Source: an uncultured Opitutia bacterium (lineage in GTDB: Bacteria > Verrucomicrobiota > Verrucomicrobiia > Opitutales > Opitutaceae). Taken from it: DNA of 39,326 nt. Location of the stretch: NCBI GenBank assembly GCA_903820035.1, contig CAIJFT010000217.1:1-39326 (forward strand). The letters are read 5' to 3'. Positions 8,392-17,064 of the stretch are shown here, in pieces (within the stretch, counting starts at the first letter, position 1; the number at the start of each line of letters is the position of its first letter). The position numbers and the translations under genes were made by a program. The notes under the pieces are model-generated. The model was not told where the DNA came from, made no database searches, and worked only from the letters and a program-made list of their open reading frames with translations.

Positions 8392-9921
8392 ATGAAACAC
8401 CTCATCCTCACCTTGGCGGCACTGGGCGTTTGCGCCGCGGTGGTCTTCGGGGCCGAACGTCCGCAAACACCACCGGGGCCGAACACGCGCGTAGTGCCAC
8501 CAGGCGACCACGATTACACGATTCGTGCCGGCGAGATGGACCGGCGCTACACGGTGCACGTGCCCCCGGGCTACGAGGGCAAAGTCGCCGTCCCCGTCGT
8601 CGTCATGCTCCACGGTGGCGGCGGCACCAGCAAAGGTGCGGCAACGGAAACGGGTTGGGGCGCCAAGGCGGATGCCGCCGGTTTTCTCGCGGTTTTTCCC
8701 AACGCCCTGCCCGAGGATGCGACGAAACCGTCCAGCTTCAGTCGGAATCCCCAACTTTGGAACGACGGCTCGGATCGATTCCATCCGGGCCAGAAACCGG
8801 TGGACGATGTCGGTTTCATCCGAGCGATGCTCGACCAACTGTCGGCGACGTTTGCCGTGGATGCGCGGCGCATCTACTTCACGGGCTTCTCCAACGGTGC
8901 GTCGATGGCTTTCCGAGTTGGCGCGGAGTTCTCGCCGCGCATCGCCGCCATCGCCCCGGTTGCAGGCGCGTGCTGGCTCGAAACGCTCCAGTTGGAGCGA
9001 CCGGTTCCGATGTTGTATCTCACCGGCACCGCCGATCCGCTCAACCTGATCGAAGGCGGTGTGCCGAAACTCGCGACCGGCGCCAGCGACAAGATTCGCG
9101 CGAAACCAAAACCACCCGTGCGCGATTCAATCCTGAAATGGGTTGAGGCGGTCGGCTGTCCCTCCGCGCCGCGCGCCACGACCGACGCGAACGGCGTCCG
9201 CACCGAAACCTACGGCCCCGGTCGCGACGGTGCGGAAGTGATCTACGTGACCGTCGAGGGGCTCGGTCACACCTGGCCGGGTGGCAAGAGCCTGCTGCCG
9301 GCCTTCCTGGTCGGCCCGCGCTCGGACAAACTCCAGGCGACGGATTTCATTTGGGAGTTCTTCCAGAAACACGCGCTGTCAGCAGGACCGCGCGTCCCGC
9401 CCGTCCCGCCCGCGGCCGGCAGTGCGATCCGACTCGATTCCGGCCCGATCGCGGGCGACCAGCGCGACGGCGTGCGCAGTTTCAAAGGCATTCCGTTCGC
9501 AGCGCCACCCATCGGGGAGTTGCGCTGGAAGCCGCCCCAGCCGGTCCAGCCGTGGACGGAGCCGCGCTCATGTGTGGAGTTCGGCCCGGCGTGCCCGCAG
9601 ACCGGCAAGGATCTCTACGGCCCGGTCGGCCAGATGAGTGAGGACTGCCTCTATCTTAACGTCTGGACACCCGCGTCGGCGGCCGAGGCCAAGTTGCCGG
9701 TGATGGTCTGGATTCACGGGGGAGGTTTCTTCGTCGGCGCCGGGGGCAAACCCTGCTACGACGGCGCGGCGCTGGCCCAACGCGGCGGCGTGATCCTCGT
9801 TTCATGCAACTACCGGCTCGGCCCGTTCGGATTTTTCGCGCATCCGCTGCTGACGGCAGAATCGCCGCAGCACACCTCGGGCAACTACGGTCTGATGGAT
9901 CAGATCGCGGCGTTGCGGTGA
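8392..9921 (+). CDS. PHB-depolymerase-like esterase fused to N-terminal part of type-B carboxylesterase
   Basis: Signal peptide, then residues about 40-330 form a poly(3-hydroxybutyrate) depolymerase/LpqC-type esterase (CE1-like): oxyanion HGGGGT, nucleophile GFSNGAS (Ser167), acidic TADPLN, and histidine in GLGHTWPGG. After a proline-rich linker ([12 protein letters not shown]) residues about 345-509 are the N-terminus of a carboxylesterase type B (PF00135): [52 protein letters not shown]. The frame stops at TGA 9919-9921, exactly where the family has a tryptophan (ALR-W-VQRNIAAFGGDPG), so TGG probably mutated to TGA. The first enzyme domain is complete and could function alone; the second domain is cut before its catalytic serine. 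Confidence 0.8.
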   Translation: MKHLILTLAALGVCAAVVFGAERPQTPPGPNTRVVPPGDHDYTIRAGEMDRRYTVHVPPGYEGKVAVPVVVMLHGGGGTSKGAATETGWGAKADAAGFLAVFPNALPEDATKPSSFSRNPQLWNDGSDRFHPGQKPVDDVGFIRAMLDQLSATFAVDARRIYFTGFSNGASMAFRVGAEFSPRIAAIAPVAGACWLETLQLERPVPMLYLTGTADPLNLIEGGVPKLATGASDKIRAKPKPPVRDSILKWVEAVGCPSAPRATTDANGVRTETYGPGRDGAEVIYVTVEGLGHTWPGGKSLLPAFLVGPRSDKLQATDFIWEFFQKHALSAGPRVPPVPPAAGSAIRLDSGPIAGDQRDGVRSFKGIPFAAPPIGELRWKPPQPVQPWTEPRSCVEFGPACPQTGKDLYGPVGQMSEDCLYLNVWTPASAAEAKLPVMVWIHGGGFFVGAGGKPCYDGAALAQRGGVILVSCNYRLGPFGFFAHPLLTAESPQHTSGNYGLMDQIAALR

Positions 9922-11519
9922 GTGCAGCGGAACATCGCGGCGTTCGGCGGCGATCCCGGCAACGTCACGATCTTCGGCCAGTCGACCGTGAGAAGATGGA
10001 GGCGCTCGGCGTGGAGTTCGCGTGGCGGCTCGGCCCGGATGACTTGCCGGCGCTGCGCGCGAAGTCGCCCGCCGAGATCCTGGCCGCGGTGAGGCCAAAC
10101 ACCGGTCGCGTGGGCGAGGGCACGCAGGATCATCTTTGCATCGACGGCTACGTGCTGCGCGAATCGCTGCAGAAGACGTTCACGGGCGGACGGCAGCACA
10201 ACGTGCCGCTCCTCGGCGGCACAACCAAGGACGAAGACCGGCTGTTCCTCGCCGGTTTGCAGGCCGTGCTCAAACCGGTGGCGGCGATCCAGGCGAAGAC
10301 GTTCAGCTACGAGTTCCGGCGGACTCCGGACTACGCCGTAGCCACGAAACTCGGCTGTTTCCACGGCGTGGAGCTGCCGTATGTGTTTCGCTATTTTCCG
10401 CCGACGCTGAAGTTCAGGGCCGATGACGAGCGGCTGTCCGATGTGATGATCGCTTGCTGGACGCGGTTCGCCCGCACCGGCGATCCCGGCTGGGCAGCGT
10501 TCCCGCATGTGCAGGCGCTCGATGCGACGGCGCCATCGAAGTCGATCACCCTGCGGTTCGTGCCGGTGGCCGGCAGTGGCGTGACCGGAGAAATCACGCT
10601 CGCGCCGCACGAGGGACGTTGGAGCGAGGGGATGGATGTCACCGCCACCGTTCACAGCGAAAAAAATCTCCACAGTTTTCGCGACCGCCACCTGATCGTG
10701 AACCTGTTCTCGGAACCGGACTGCCGGTTCGAGGCGAGTCTCGCCAACTTCTACGATCCCACCGACCCAAAGGTGGAGCACATGGGCGTGTTCGAGCCGG
10801 AGTATTGGACACGGACCGGCACGTGGGCCTACCACCTTCATCCGAGCAAACTCTACGGCCTCACCGCCTCGTCGGGTGTGCGACAAATGGGCCAATGGCG
10901 CGGCCGCGACGACGTGCCGATCGTGGACCAAGTCCAAAGCATCGGCATCCTGAGCTACTCGCGGAGCGTGCCGGAGTTCATGGCAACCGTGCTGGCCGGC
11001 GTGAACCTGTCGGGCGAGCCGTTGAAAGTCGCCAAGGTGCAGACGGCGACGTTCGAGCCGAAAGAGCCGCCGGAGGACACCACGCCGGTGACGGTGGACT
11101 TGTTACCCGTCAACAACAGCGGCGTGCGGGGCAAGATCACCTTGCGACCCTACGAATACCAGCATGCCGGCCAGGACAACTGGTATCGGTGCTACGGCAC
11201 CATCAAGGTCACCGGCATCGCGGGCATGGAGGAGTGCGTCATCGCCTACCTCTCCAGCGCGCCTGACGCAAAATGGGAGGCGCGCGAGTGCGCCTTCTTC
11301 GACCAGTGGCACGGCAACTATTTTCTCCGCGACGGCGTCGGGATGATGGTCAACGGCTGGTTCACGCAGCGTTACGACATGCCGCCGGGCTACCAGGGTT
11401 ACGGCGGCGGCTGGCATGCGGTGCGCGCCAAGATGCAGGGCGTCGGCATCTACCAGCCGAAAACCAAGACCCTGCTGGCTGCCGGTAATATACCGTCTTT
11501 CCATACCCCACATGAGTAA
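9922..11519 (+). pseudogene. Broken remainder of type-B carboxylesterase with duplicated C-terminal beta domain
   Basis: After the in-frame stop, frame 1 continues with VQRNIAAFGGDPG and VTIFGQS, stopping being family-like exactly at the nucleophile serine (codon 9982-9984). From 9984 the homologous text jumps to another frame (EKMEALGVEFAWRLG), so an internal deletion of roughly 60-70 codons with a frame change removed the region after GQS(AGG). The rest of the carboxylesterase runs to about 10540 (VPLLGGTTKDEDRLFLAGL, FHGVELPYVF). Residues encoded at about 10545-10760 and 11088-11304 are two copies of an unrecognised domain. Both a nonsense and a deletion lesion argue for a true pseudogene, although the long downstream frame remains open to 11519. 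Confidence 0.75.
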
Positions 11520-11569
11520 GGCCAAGCCATGAAAACCGCCTCCATCCAGACATTAAGCCAAACCGCACG

Positions 11570-12766
11570 ATGAAACCTTCTCAGATGCATCTTCTCACGA
11601 TCCTCGGCACCGCCTTCGTGCTTGTCGTCCAGGCGCAGGAAAGTCCGATGCTGGCGGCCGGCTTCAAGCGCGCTGACACGAGCGGCGACGGCAAGCTGTC
11701 CGCCGATGAGGTGAATCAATTTTCGCAGCTCAAGGCGAAGCTTCAGGGCGCGGACAAGGATGGCGATGGCTTCATCACCTTCGAAGAATTCCGCACGCAT
11801 CTGATGGCTGGAGCGCGTCCGCCGAGCACTCCGTCATCGCCGTCATCGCCGGCGACAAAGCTGGTGGCGGGCGAGCACACGCGGACAATTGCCGCGGGCA
11901 ATTTGCAGCGTCGCTACCGCGTGCATGTGCCGAAGAAGTATGACGCGGCCAATCCCACGCCGGTGGTCGTGGTGTTTCACGGTGGCGGCGGCAATCCCGA
12001 GAGCATGGAGCGTCTGACGGGCATGAATGCGAAGTCGGAGGAAGCCGGGTTCATCGTCGTGTATCCCTTTGGCACCGGCAGGCTGGCGGACACGCTCCTC
12101 ACCTTCAATGGCGGCGGCTGCTGCGGTTACGCGATGGAGAACAAGGTGGACGACGTGGCTTTCACGCGCGCGTTGCTCGACGACCTGGCGACGGTCGTCA
12201 GCGTGGACACGAACCGCGTCTTCGCCACCGGCCTCTCGAATGGCGGCATCATGTCGCATTACGTCGCGTCGGAGTTGTCCGACCGCATCGCCGCCATCGC
12301 GCCAGTCGGCGGGCCGTTGATGATGGACGCGCCGAATGCGAAACGCCCCGTGCCCGTCATGCACTTCCACGGCACGGGCGATGAATTTGCACCGTTCAAG
12401 GGCGGCTTCGGCAAAGGCGGAGCCGGTGGCAAGGGCGTGACCGATTTCGAATCCGTCGAGCACACCATCCAAAGCTGGGTGAAAGCGAACGGCTGCAAGC
12501 CCGAGCCCGAAGTCGTCGCGCTGCCCGACAAGGCCGACGACGGCATGAAATGCACCCGCAAGACTTGGGGCGGTGGCAAGGACGGCAGCGAAGTCGTGCT
12601 CATCGAAATCGAAAACGGCGGCCACACCTGGCCCGGCAACGAACCCATCGTCGCCATGCTCGGCAAATCGACGAAGGACATTTCCGCGAACGATCTGATG
12701 TGGGAGTTCTTCCAGAGGCATCCGATGAAACCCGGAGCATCCACGAAGGCAGAATCCAGGCTGTGA
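11570..12766 (+). CDS. Secreted EF-hand / CE1-type esterase (PHB depolymerase family)
   Basis: 398 residues with a signal peptide (HLLTILGTAFVLVVQA). Two EF-hand loops follow, DTSGDGKLSADE (about residues 36-47) and DKDGDGFITFEE (about 63-74), then a Ser/Pro linker, then a PHB-depolymerase-like esterase: RRYRVHVPKKYD, oxyanion HGGGGN, nucleophile GLSNGG (about Ser223), Asp region HGTGDEF, and catalytic His in GGHTWPG. The catalytic domain parallels the one at 8392, suggesting paralogues from an older duplication, while the calcium-binding EF-hand pair parallels that of the redoxin protein at 3985. Its stop overlaps the GTG start of the next gene (GTGA at 12763), so translation is probably coupled. 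Confidence 0.87.
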   Translation: MKPSQMHLLTILGTAFVLVVQAQESPMLAAGFKRADTSGDGKLSADEVNQFSQLKAKLQGADKDGDGFITFEEFRTHLMAGARPPSTPSSPSSPATKLVAGEHTRTIAAGNLQRRYRVHVPKKYDAANPTPVVVVFHGGGGNPESMERLTGMNAKSEEAGFIVVYPFGTGRLADTLLTFNGGGCCGYAMENKVDDVAFTRALLDDLATVVSVDTNRVFATGLSNGGIMSHYVASELSDRIAAIAPVGGPLMMDAPNAKRPVPVMHFHGTGDEFAPFKGGFGKGGAGGKGVTDFESVEHTIQSWVKANGCKPEPEVVALPDKADDGMKCTRKTWGGGKDGSEVVLIEIENGGHTWPGNEPIVAMLGKSTKDISANDLMWEFFQRHPMKPGASTKAESRL

Positions 12767-14238
12767 AAAACTGTCTTGCTCTGCTGTTGACTCTGCTTGC
12801 CGCCTGGGATGCGGCCGGACAGCAACTGACGGCGGTGTCCGATCTGGACCGCTACCGCTTTTGGACGGTGAGGGAGGCCGCGATCAACCGACAAGATTCG
12901 CGGGCGATCGAGAAGCTCGCGGAAATCTCGCGTCGCATCGGAACCAGCAGGGTCTGGAGTTCTGAACAAAACGCGGCGTCGCACAAGTTGCTCGAGCAAC
13001 TCGAAGCGCGTCTCGGCGTCATAGCCGCCAGCGCTGTCCCACCGACGTTGAAGCCGGAGGACTATCCCTTTGCGGTGCCGCGCCGTGAGATGCTGAACGT
13101 GCGTTTTGCCAAAGCGGACGGAGTGGAGGCAAATTTACAGAGCCTGGACGTCCATGCGCCAGCCGCGGGAAATAGGCATCCCATCATTGTCTGGCTGCAC
13201 GGCGGGGGCATGAAAGGCGGGGACAAAGCGCAGGCGGGCATCACCGTGTTGAAGCCGGACTTCTTTCTTTCGCGCGGCTATGTCTTCGCCAGCGTGAACT
13301 ACCGGCTCGCACCCGAGCAGAAGCACCCGGCCCAGGCGGAGGACACCGCTGCGGCGCTCGCCTGGCTGCACGATCACGCGGCGGAGTTTGGCGGTGATCC
13401 CGAGCGTCTCTTTCTCATCGGCATCTCAGCGGGTGCTCAGCTCGCGGCGGTCGTCAGCACCAACGAGCGGTTCCTCGCCCGGCACCAGAAGCCATTGGGC
13501 ATCGTCAAAGGCGCGGTCATTCTCGACATCGGTTCGTTCGACATCCCGACGCTGATCGAACAGGCTAGGGAAAAAGCGCCGGAGATGTATCGCTATACCT
13601 TCCGCGACGGCGGCACTCGCGAGGATTGGATCGACTGCTCGCCCTTCTATCATGTGCGGCGAGGCAAGGGCATTCCCCCGATGCTGCTCTACTACGTCGC
13701 AGGCCGCGACCACCACGCCGCGGAGAACAAGCGCTTTGCCGAGCGCATGAAAGCGGAAGGCTGTAAAGTCACCGTGCTCGCCGCCGAGGGGAAAACGCAC
13801 CTGCGCATCGAACTGGAAATCGGCCTCACTGGCGATGTGCCCACAGCAGAAATCGTGAAATTCATCGACCTGCAAAAAGAAAAAGCATCCACACGGACAA
13901 AATGGGGTTGCCCTGATTTGACGGACACGGGTTTGGGGTCAAAAACGAAAGACCCCCATGAAGACCCAGATGAGAAAACCATCCGCTGGAAAGTCGCGCT
14001 ACAGCGTGGAGTACAAGCAAGAGAGCGTGGATCATTGGAAGAGCAGTGGCCGCAGCGCGGCCCGAGTGGCCGCGGAACTCGGGATCCGGGCCCCGCTGTT
14101 GTATCGGTGGGCCAAGCAGCTTCGGCTGGCCGCCCAGCAGGGCGGCCAGCCGGAGCTGACCCCGGAGCGCCGAGTGCAGTTGGAGGAACGCATCCGTCAT
14201 TTAACCGAGGAGAACGCGAAGCTCTTGGAGCAGCGTGA
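12763..14238 (+). CDS. Secreted alpha/beta hydrolase-3 esterase (BD-FAE-like), 3' end altered by IS
   Basis: The GTG at 12763 overlaps the upstream stop as GTGA and yields a signal peptide (LALLLTLLAAWDAAGQ). Family motifs are HGGGMKGG (oxyanion hole), ASVNYRLAPEQKHPAQ, nucleophile GISAGA, Asp in AGRDHHAAENKRF and His in GKTHLRI, as in alpha/beta hydrolase-3/BD-FAE esterases and lipases. Homology ends near codon 380 at KFIDLQKEKASTRTK; the insertion sequence begins at 13903 and the frame then runs through IS sequence to a stop at 14238, adding about 112 non-native residues. Excising the IS would place CCC TGA next in frame, ending the protein after one further residue. The catalytic core is intact, so function may survive. 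Confidence 0.8.
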   Translation: MKNCLALLLTLLAAWDAAGQQLTAVSDLDRYRFWTVREAAINRQDSRAIEKLAEISRRIGTSRVWSSEQNAASHKLLEQLEARLGVIAASAVPPTLKPEDYPFAVPRREMLNVRFAKADGVEANLQSLDVHAPAAGNRHPIIVWLHGGGMKGGDKAQAGITVLKPDFFLSRGYVFASVNYRLAPEQKHPAQAEDTAAALAWLHDHAAEFGGDPERLFLIGISAGAQLAAVVSTNERFLARHQKPLGIVKGAVILDIGSFDIPTLIEQAREKAPEMYRYTFRDGGTREDWIDCSPFYHVRRGKGIPPMLLYYVAGRDHHAAENKRFAERMKAEGCKVTVLAAEGKTHLRIELEIGLTGDVPTAEIVKFIDLQKEKASTRTKWGCPDLTDTGLGSKTKDPHEDPDEKTIRWKVALQRGVQARERGSLEEQWPQRGPSGRGTRDPGPAVVSVGQAASAGRPAGRPAGADPGAPSAVGGTHPSFNRGEREALGAA

Positions 14239-14308
14239 AGTCCTAAAAAAATCACTGGGCATCCTCTGCGAAACGCCGCCGAGAGGTATGCCCAGATCGA
14301 GCAAATGA
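13958..14308 (+). CDS. IS3-family transposase OrfA (helix-turn-helix)
   Basis: 116 residues. The N-terminal part (RYSVEYKQESVDHWKSSGRS then AARVAAELGIRAPLLYRW) is the HTH of IS3 OrfA, which binds the terminal repeats; residues about 68-95 (LEERIRHLTEENAKLLEQRE) form the leucine-zipper-like coiled coil used for multimerisation. An A7 run at 14245-14251 near its end allows a -1 shift into the orfB frame. The final residues after the slip site are therefore not part of the OrfAB fusion. Confidence 0.9.
   Translation: MKTQMRKPSAGKSRYSVEYKQESVDHWKSSGRSAARVAAELGIRAPLLYRWAKQLRLAAQQGGQPELTPERRVQLEERIRHLTEENAKLLEQREVLKKSLGILCETPPRGMPRSSK
14245..14251 (+). promoter_or_regulatory. Slippery A7 site for programmed -1 frameshift
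   Basis: Seven consecutive A residues lie where the orfA frame and the orfB frame are both open. The orfB frame is stop-free from 14239, and after a -1 slip it reads NAAERYAQIEQMSG into orfB, the conserved junction of IS3 OrfAB transposases. Sequence-based inference; no experimental data. Confidence 0.7.
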
Positions 14309-15150
14309 GCGGCCGATACAAGTTGAAGTGGTTGTGCCAGGCCCTGCTGGTCTCACGCAGTGGGTACTACGATTGGTTGCGCCGACGAGAGCAGCCGGGG
14401 CCGCGGCAGCGGGAGAACCTCACCTTGCGGCAACAAATCCGCGAGGAGTTCGCCCGCCAGCGGCAAACCTACGGTAGTCCGCGTCTCGCCCGCGCCTTGG
14501 GCCGCCGGACCAGCCGCAATCGCATCGCCCGGCTGATGCGGCTGGAACGGCTCTGGGCCCGCCAGCGCTCGAAGTTTCGCGTCCCCGCCACCGACAGCCG
14601 CCACCGCGATCCCATCGCACCCAATCGGTTGCCGGAGGTAACGGTGACGCAGCGCAACCAAGTCTGGGTGACCGATGCGACCGGCGTGCTGACCGGCCAG
14701 GGCTGGCTCTACGTCGTCGCCCTCTTGGATGTCCATTCGCGGCGCATCGTCGGCTGGGCCATGCACGAGAGCCTGGATGCCCAACTCGCGGTCAAAGCCC
14801 TGCAGATGGCCATCGCGCAACGCCACCCCCAGCCCGCACTGATCGTGCACTCCGATCGCGGCAGCCAGTTTGCCAGCGCGGCCTTCCGCGAAACCCTCAC
14901 CGCCCACAAGCTCGTCGCTTCGATGAGCCGAAAAGGAAACTGCTACGACAACGCCTTCATCGAGTCGTTCTGGAGCAGCCTCAAATACGAAACCGTCTAT
15001 CAGCGCCGCTTCGCCACCCGCGCGGCGGCACGCACCGCCGTCTTCGACTATATCGAGGTGTTTTATAATCGCACCCGGCTCCACTCGAGCCTCGGCTACG
15101 TCAGTCCCCTCGCGTTCGAGTCCCAACAACCCCAAAAGAAATCACCCTGA
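14305..15150 (+). CDS. IS3-family transposase OrfB (DDE integrase core)
   Basis: 281 residues. N-terminal HTH_21-like region (CQALLVSRSGYYDWLRR, QTYGSPRLARAL) precedes the rve core with the DDE triad: Asp in VWVTDAT, Asp in IVHSDRGSQFAS, Glu in NAFIESFWSSLK, and the C-terminal YNRTRLHSSLGYVSP. Complete and apparently undamaged. It may start at ATG 14305 (overlapping the end of orfA by four bases) but is mainly expected as the C-terminal part of a frameshifted OrfAB protein. Confidence 0.93.
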   Translation: MSGRYKLKWLCQALLVSRSGYYDWLRRREQPGPRQRENLTLRQQIREEFARQRQTYGSPRLARALGRRTSRNRIARLMRLERLWARQRSKFRVPATDSRHRDPIAPNRLPEVTVTQRNQVWVTDATGVLTGQGWLYVVALLDVHSRRIVGWAMHESLDAQLAVKALQMAIAQRHPQPALIVHSDRGSQFASAAFRETLTAHKLVASMSRKGNCYDNAFIESFWSSLKYETVYQRRFATRAAARTAVFDYIEVFYNRTRLHSSLGYVSPLAFESQQPQKKSP

Positions 15151-15257
15151 ACCGCGTGTCCGAGAAATCGGGGGAAGCCCACCCTGACCCCGTGCGGCGC
15201 GCCCTGGTTCGTCAATCTGACAGGCGAAGGTGAGGCGTTTGCCCTCATCGGAGGACA

Positions 15258-15830
15258 TTGACGACTGCGCGGGTTTCGCCTCGCATCCGCGTCGCCGTCG
15301 TGAACACCCCCGAGCCAGCATCCGATCACACGCGGTGGTTCGTCGAAGAGGTGCATCCCCACGAAGCGCAGCTCAAGGCGTACGTGCGCGGCTCCTATCC
15401 ATCGGTCCGCGATGTCGACGATGTTGTGCAGGAGTCGTTTCTGCGAATCTGGCGCGTGCGGGCGGGGCAATCGATCACATCTGCACGGGGCTTGCTCTAT
15501 CAAATCGCCCGGCACGTGGCGCTCGATTTAATCCGGCACGAACGGGTCTCACCCATCCTTTCGGTAACTGATTTGGCCAACGTGAGCGTCTACGATCAAA
15601 GCCCAAACGCCGCCACCGCGGCCTGCACGTGCGAAGAGATCGAACTGCTGGCCGACGCGATTGACACCCTACCCGCCCGCTGCCGTGAAATTTTCCTCCT
15701 GCGAAAGATAAGCCGCATGCCCCAAAAGGAGATCGCCCGGATGCTGAAGATCTCCGAACAAACCGTCCAAGTCCAGGTCCAGCGAGGGATGAAGCGCTGC
15801 GAAAAGTTTCTGGCCCAGCGGGGTCTATGA
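15258..15830 (+). CDS. ECF sigma factor (FecI-like)
   Basis: Up to 190 residues; the start may be TTG 15258 (GGAGG is close, spacing only 3) or GTG 15300, giving 176 residues. Region 2 shows DVDDVVQESFLRIW and GLLYQIARHVALDLIRHE; region 4 shows LPARCREIFLLRKI and the HTH PQKEIARMLKISEQTV. This is the two-domain layout of extracytoplasmic-function sigma factors, most like FecI types that work with FecR anti-sigma factors and TonB receptors. Twelve bases downstream begins such a FecR, then a receptor with an STN domain, so it very likely drives transcription of the downstream receptor in response to a ligand bound at the outer membrane. A preceding short open stretch after the IS encodes an unidentified C-terminus. 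Confidence 0.9.
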   Translation: MTTARVSPRIRVAVVNTPEPASDHTRWFVEEVHPHEAQLKAYVRGSYPSVRDVDDVVQESFLRIWRVRAGQSITSARGLLYQIARHVALDLIRHERVSPILSVTDLANVSVYDQSPNAATAACTCEEIELLADAIDTLPARCREIFLLRKISRMPQKEIARMLKISEQTVQVQVQRGMKRCEKFLAQRGL

Positions 15831-15843
15831 ACCTGCTTTCACC

Positions 15844-17001
15844 ATGAAACGCACCGTTCTGCCTGCACCCAAACGGGGCGTGGATACGAATTCCGCCCGC
15901 GATGTCCAAGAGCAGGCGGCCGCGTGGAAAGCGCGCGTCGACGCAGGTCTAAGCCCGAAGGAAGAGGCACAGCTGCAGGCTTGGCTTAACGCCGATCCCG
16001 TCCACGCGACTGCTCTGGCTCGTTTCGATTTCGTCTGGAGGACGTTTGACCGCCCATTTCAAAGCGGCGCGACGGATGCCATGCTGCAGGCCCTCGAGGT
16101 GCGCTCCAAGCGCCGCCGTCAGCGCTTGGCTTCATCTGCGGCCACTGTGCTCGGTTTGCTCGTGGTGGCGTCCGGGTGGTACTTTTCGAGCCGGGAACGC
16201 GCGGACAGCGCGCTCGAAAAGGCCGGAAGAGCGATCACGGCAAAGACGACCAGCGCCCGGTTGCTGCTGCCGACCCGACAGGAGCTTCCCGATGGTTCCA
16301 TCGCGGAACTGAAGGCAGGTGCAGAGATCGCTCTGGAGTTTTCAGCCGAGGTGCGCCGCGTCGTGTTACGGCGCGGCGAGGTTCACTTTCAGGTGACGAA
16401 GGATAGTCAGCGCCCCTTTGTCGTCGCTTCACACGGGGTCGAGGCACGCGCTGTCGGCACGGCGTTTTCCGTGCAACTCTCGGCGCATGTACTCGAGGTG
16501 CTTGTGACCGAAGGCCGCGTATCAGTAAATCAGAGCGTCGAGCTTTCACCACCGGCATCCCCGCTGGCCACGACGGGCGAGTCGCCGCTAAGCTCGCTTG
16601 CCGTGCTCGATGCCGGAACACGGATGGTGGTGGATCTCTTTAGTCCTTCGTCCACGCGGCCTCAGATCACCGCGGTGCTGCCCGCTGAGCTTGACGCGCG
16701 CCTCGCGTGGCGCGCACCCCGGGTCGAGTTCACCCGCACGACACTTGCCGAGGCGGTCGCCGTGCTGAACGGCTATGCCGCGGCCCGCCGTGCCGCAGGG
16801 CAAGACTGCGCGCAGTTCCTCATCAAAGATCCTTCGCTCGCCGAGATTCGCGTGAGTGGTTTGTTCAGAGTCGATCGTACCGTGGCGTTCATTGGTGTGC
16901 TCAAAAGCGGGTTTGGCATCGAGGTCGAGGCGCAGGCGGACGGCGAACTTGTCCTGCACCGGGCGCATCCAGGCGGATCGTCTCCGGTAAGGCTGGATTG
17001 A
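15844..17001 (+). CDS. FecR-like anti-sigma factor
   Basis: 385 residues. The cytoplasmic N-terminus carries the DUF4880-type segment (AAAWKARVDAGLSPKEEA, AQLQAWLNADPVHATALARF) that binds the sigma factor. A single membrane segment lies near residues 98-117 (TVLGLLVVASGWYFSS). The periplasmic FecR core includes LPDGSIAELKAGAEIALEF, RGEVHFQV and VGTAFSVQL. The C-terminal part (about 300-375) resembles an STN-type fold (TLAEAVAVLNGY, EIRVSGLFR, GVLKSGFGIEVE), as in many FecR proteins that contact the receptor signalling domain. Gene order sigma-FecR-receptor supports the role as transmembrane relay. Confidence 0.9.
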   Translation: MKRTVLPAPKRGVDTNSARDVQEQAAAWKARVDAGLSPKEEAQLQAWLNADPVHATALARFDFVWRTFDRPFQSGATDAMLQALEVRSKRRRQRLASSAATVLGLLVVASGWYFSSRERADSALEKAGRAITAKTTSARLLLPTRQELPDGSIAELKAGAEIALEFSAEVRRVVLRRGEVHFQVTKDSQRPFVVASHGVEARAVGTAFSVQLSAHVLEVLVTEGRVSVNQSVELSPPASPLATTGESPLSSLAVLDAGTRMVVDLFSPSSTRPQITAVLPAELDARLAWRAPRVEFTRTTLAEAVAVLNGYAAARRAAGQDCAQFLIKDPSLAEIRVSGLFRVDRTVAFIGVLKSGFGIEVEAQADGELVLHRAHPGGSSPVRLD

Positions 17002-17064
17002 TCGACGCGCGAAGGTGCTGCACTTTGCCGTAACAGATTCGGGGGCGTCATCCGACTCCCATGC

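Larger units (their letters stand above)
13903..15181 (+). mobile_element. IS3-family insertion sequence, about 1279 bp
   Basis: The element is bounded by imperfect terminal inverted repeats of about 27 bp, 13903-13929 and 15155-15181 (22 of 27 positions match), each beginning TGGG at the outer end and sharing GATTT and CGGACACG. Inside are orfA and orfB in overlapping frames with a slippery A7 run, the standard IS3-family layout. No target duplication is visible: the flanks read AAA on the left and CCC on the right. This suggests loss of the duplication by recombination between copies, or mis-set ends. Confidence 0.85.

Noticed and set aside
9900-10937. Minus-strand open frame of 345 codons
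   Set aside because: Antisense shadow of the carboxylesterase remainder; no recognisable domain.
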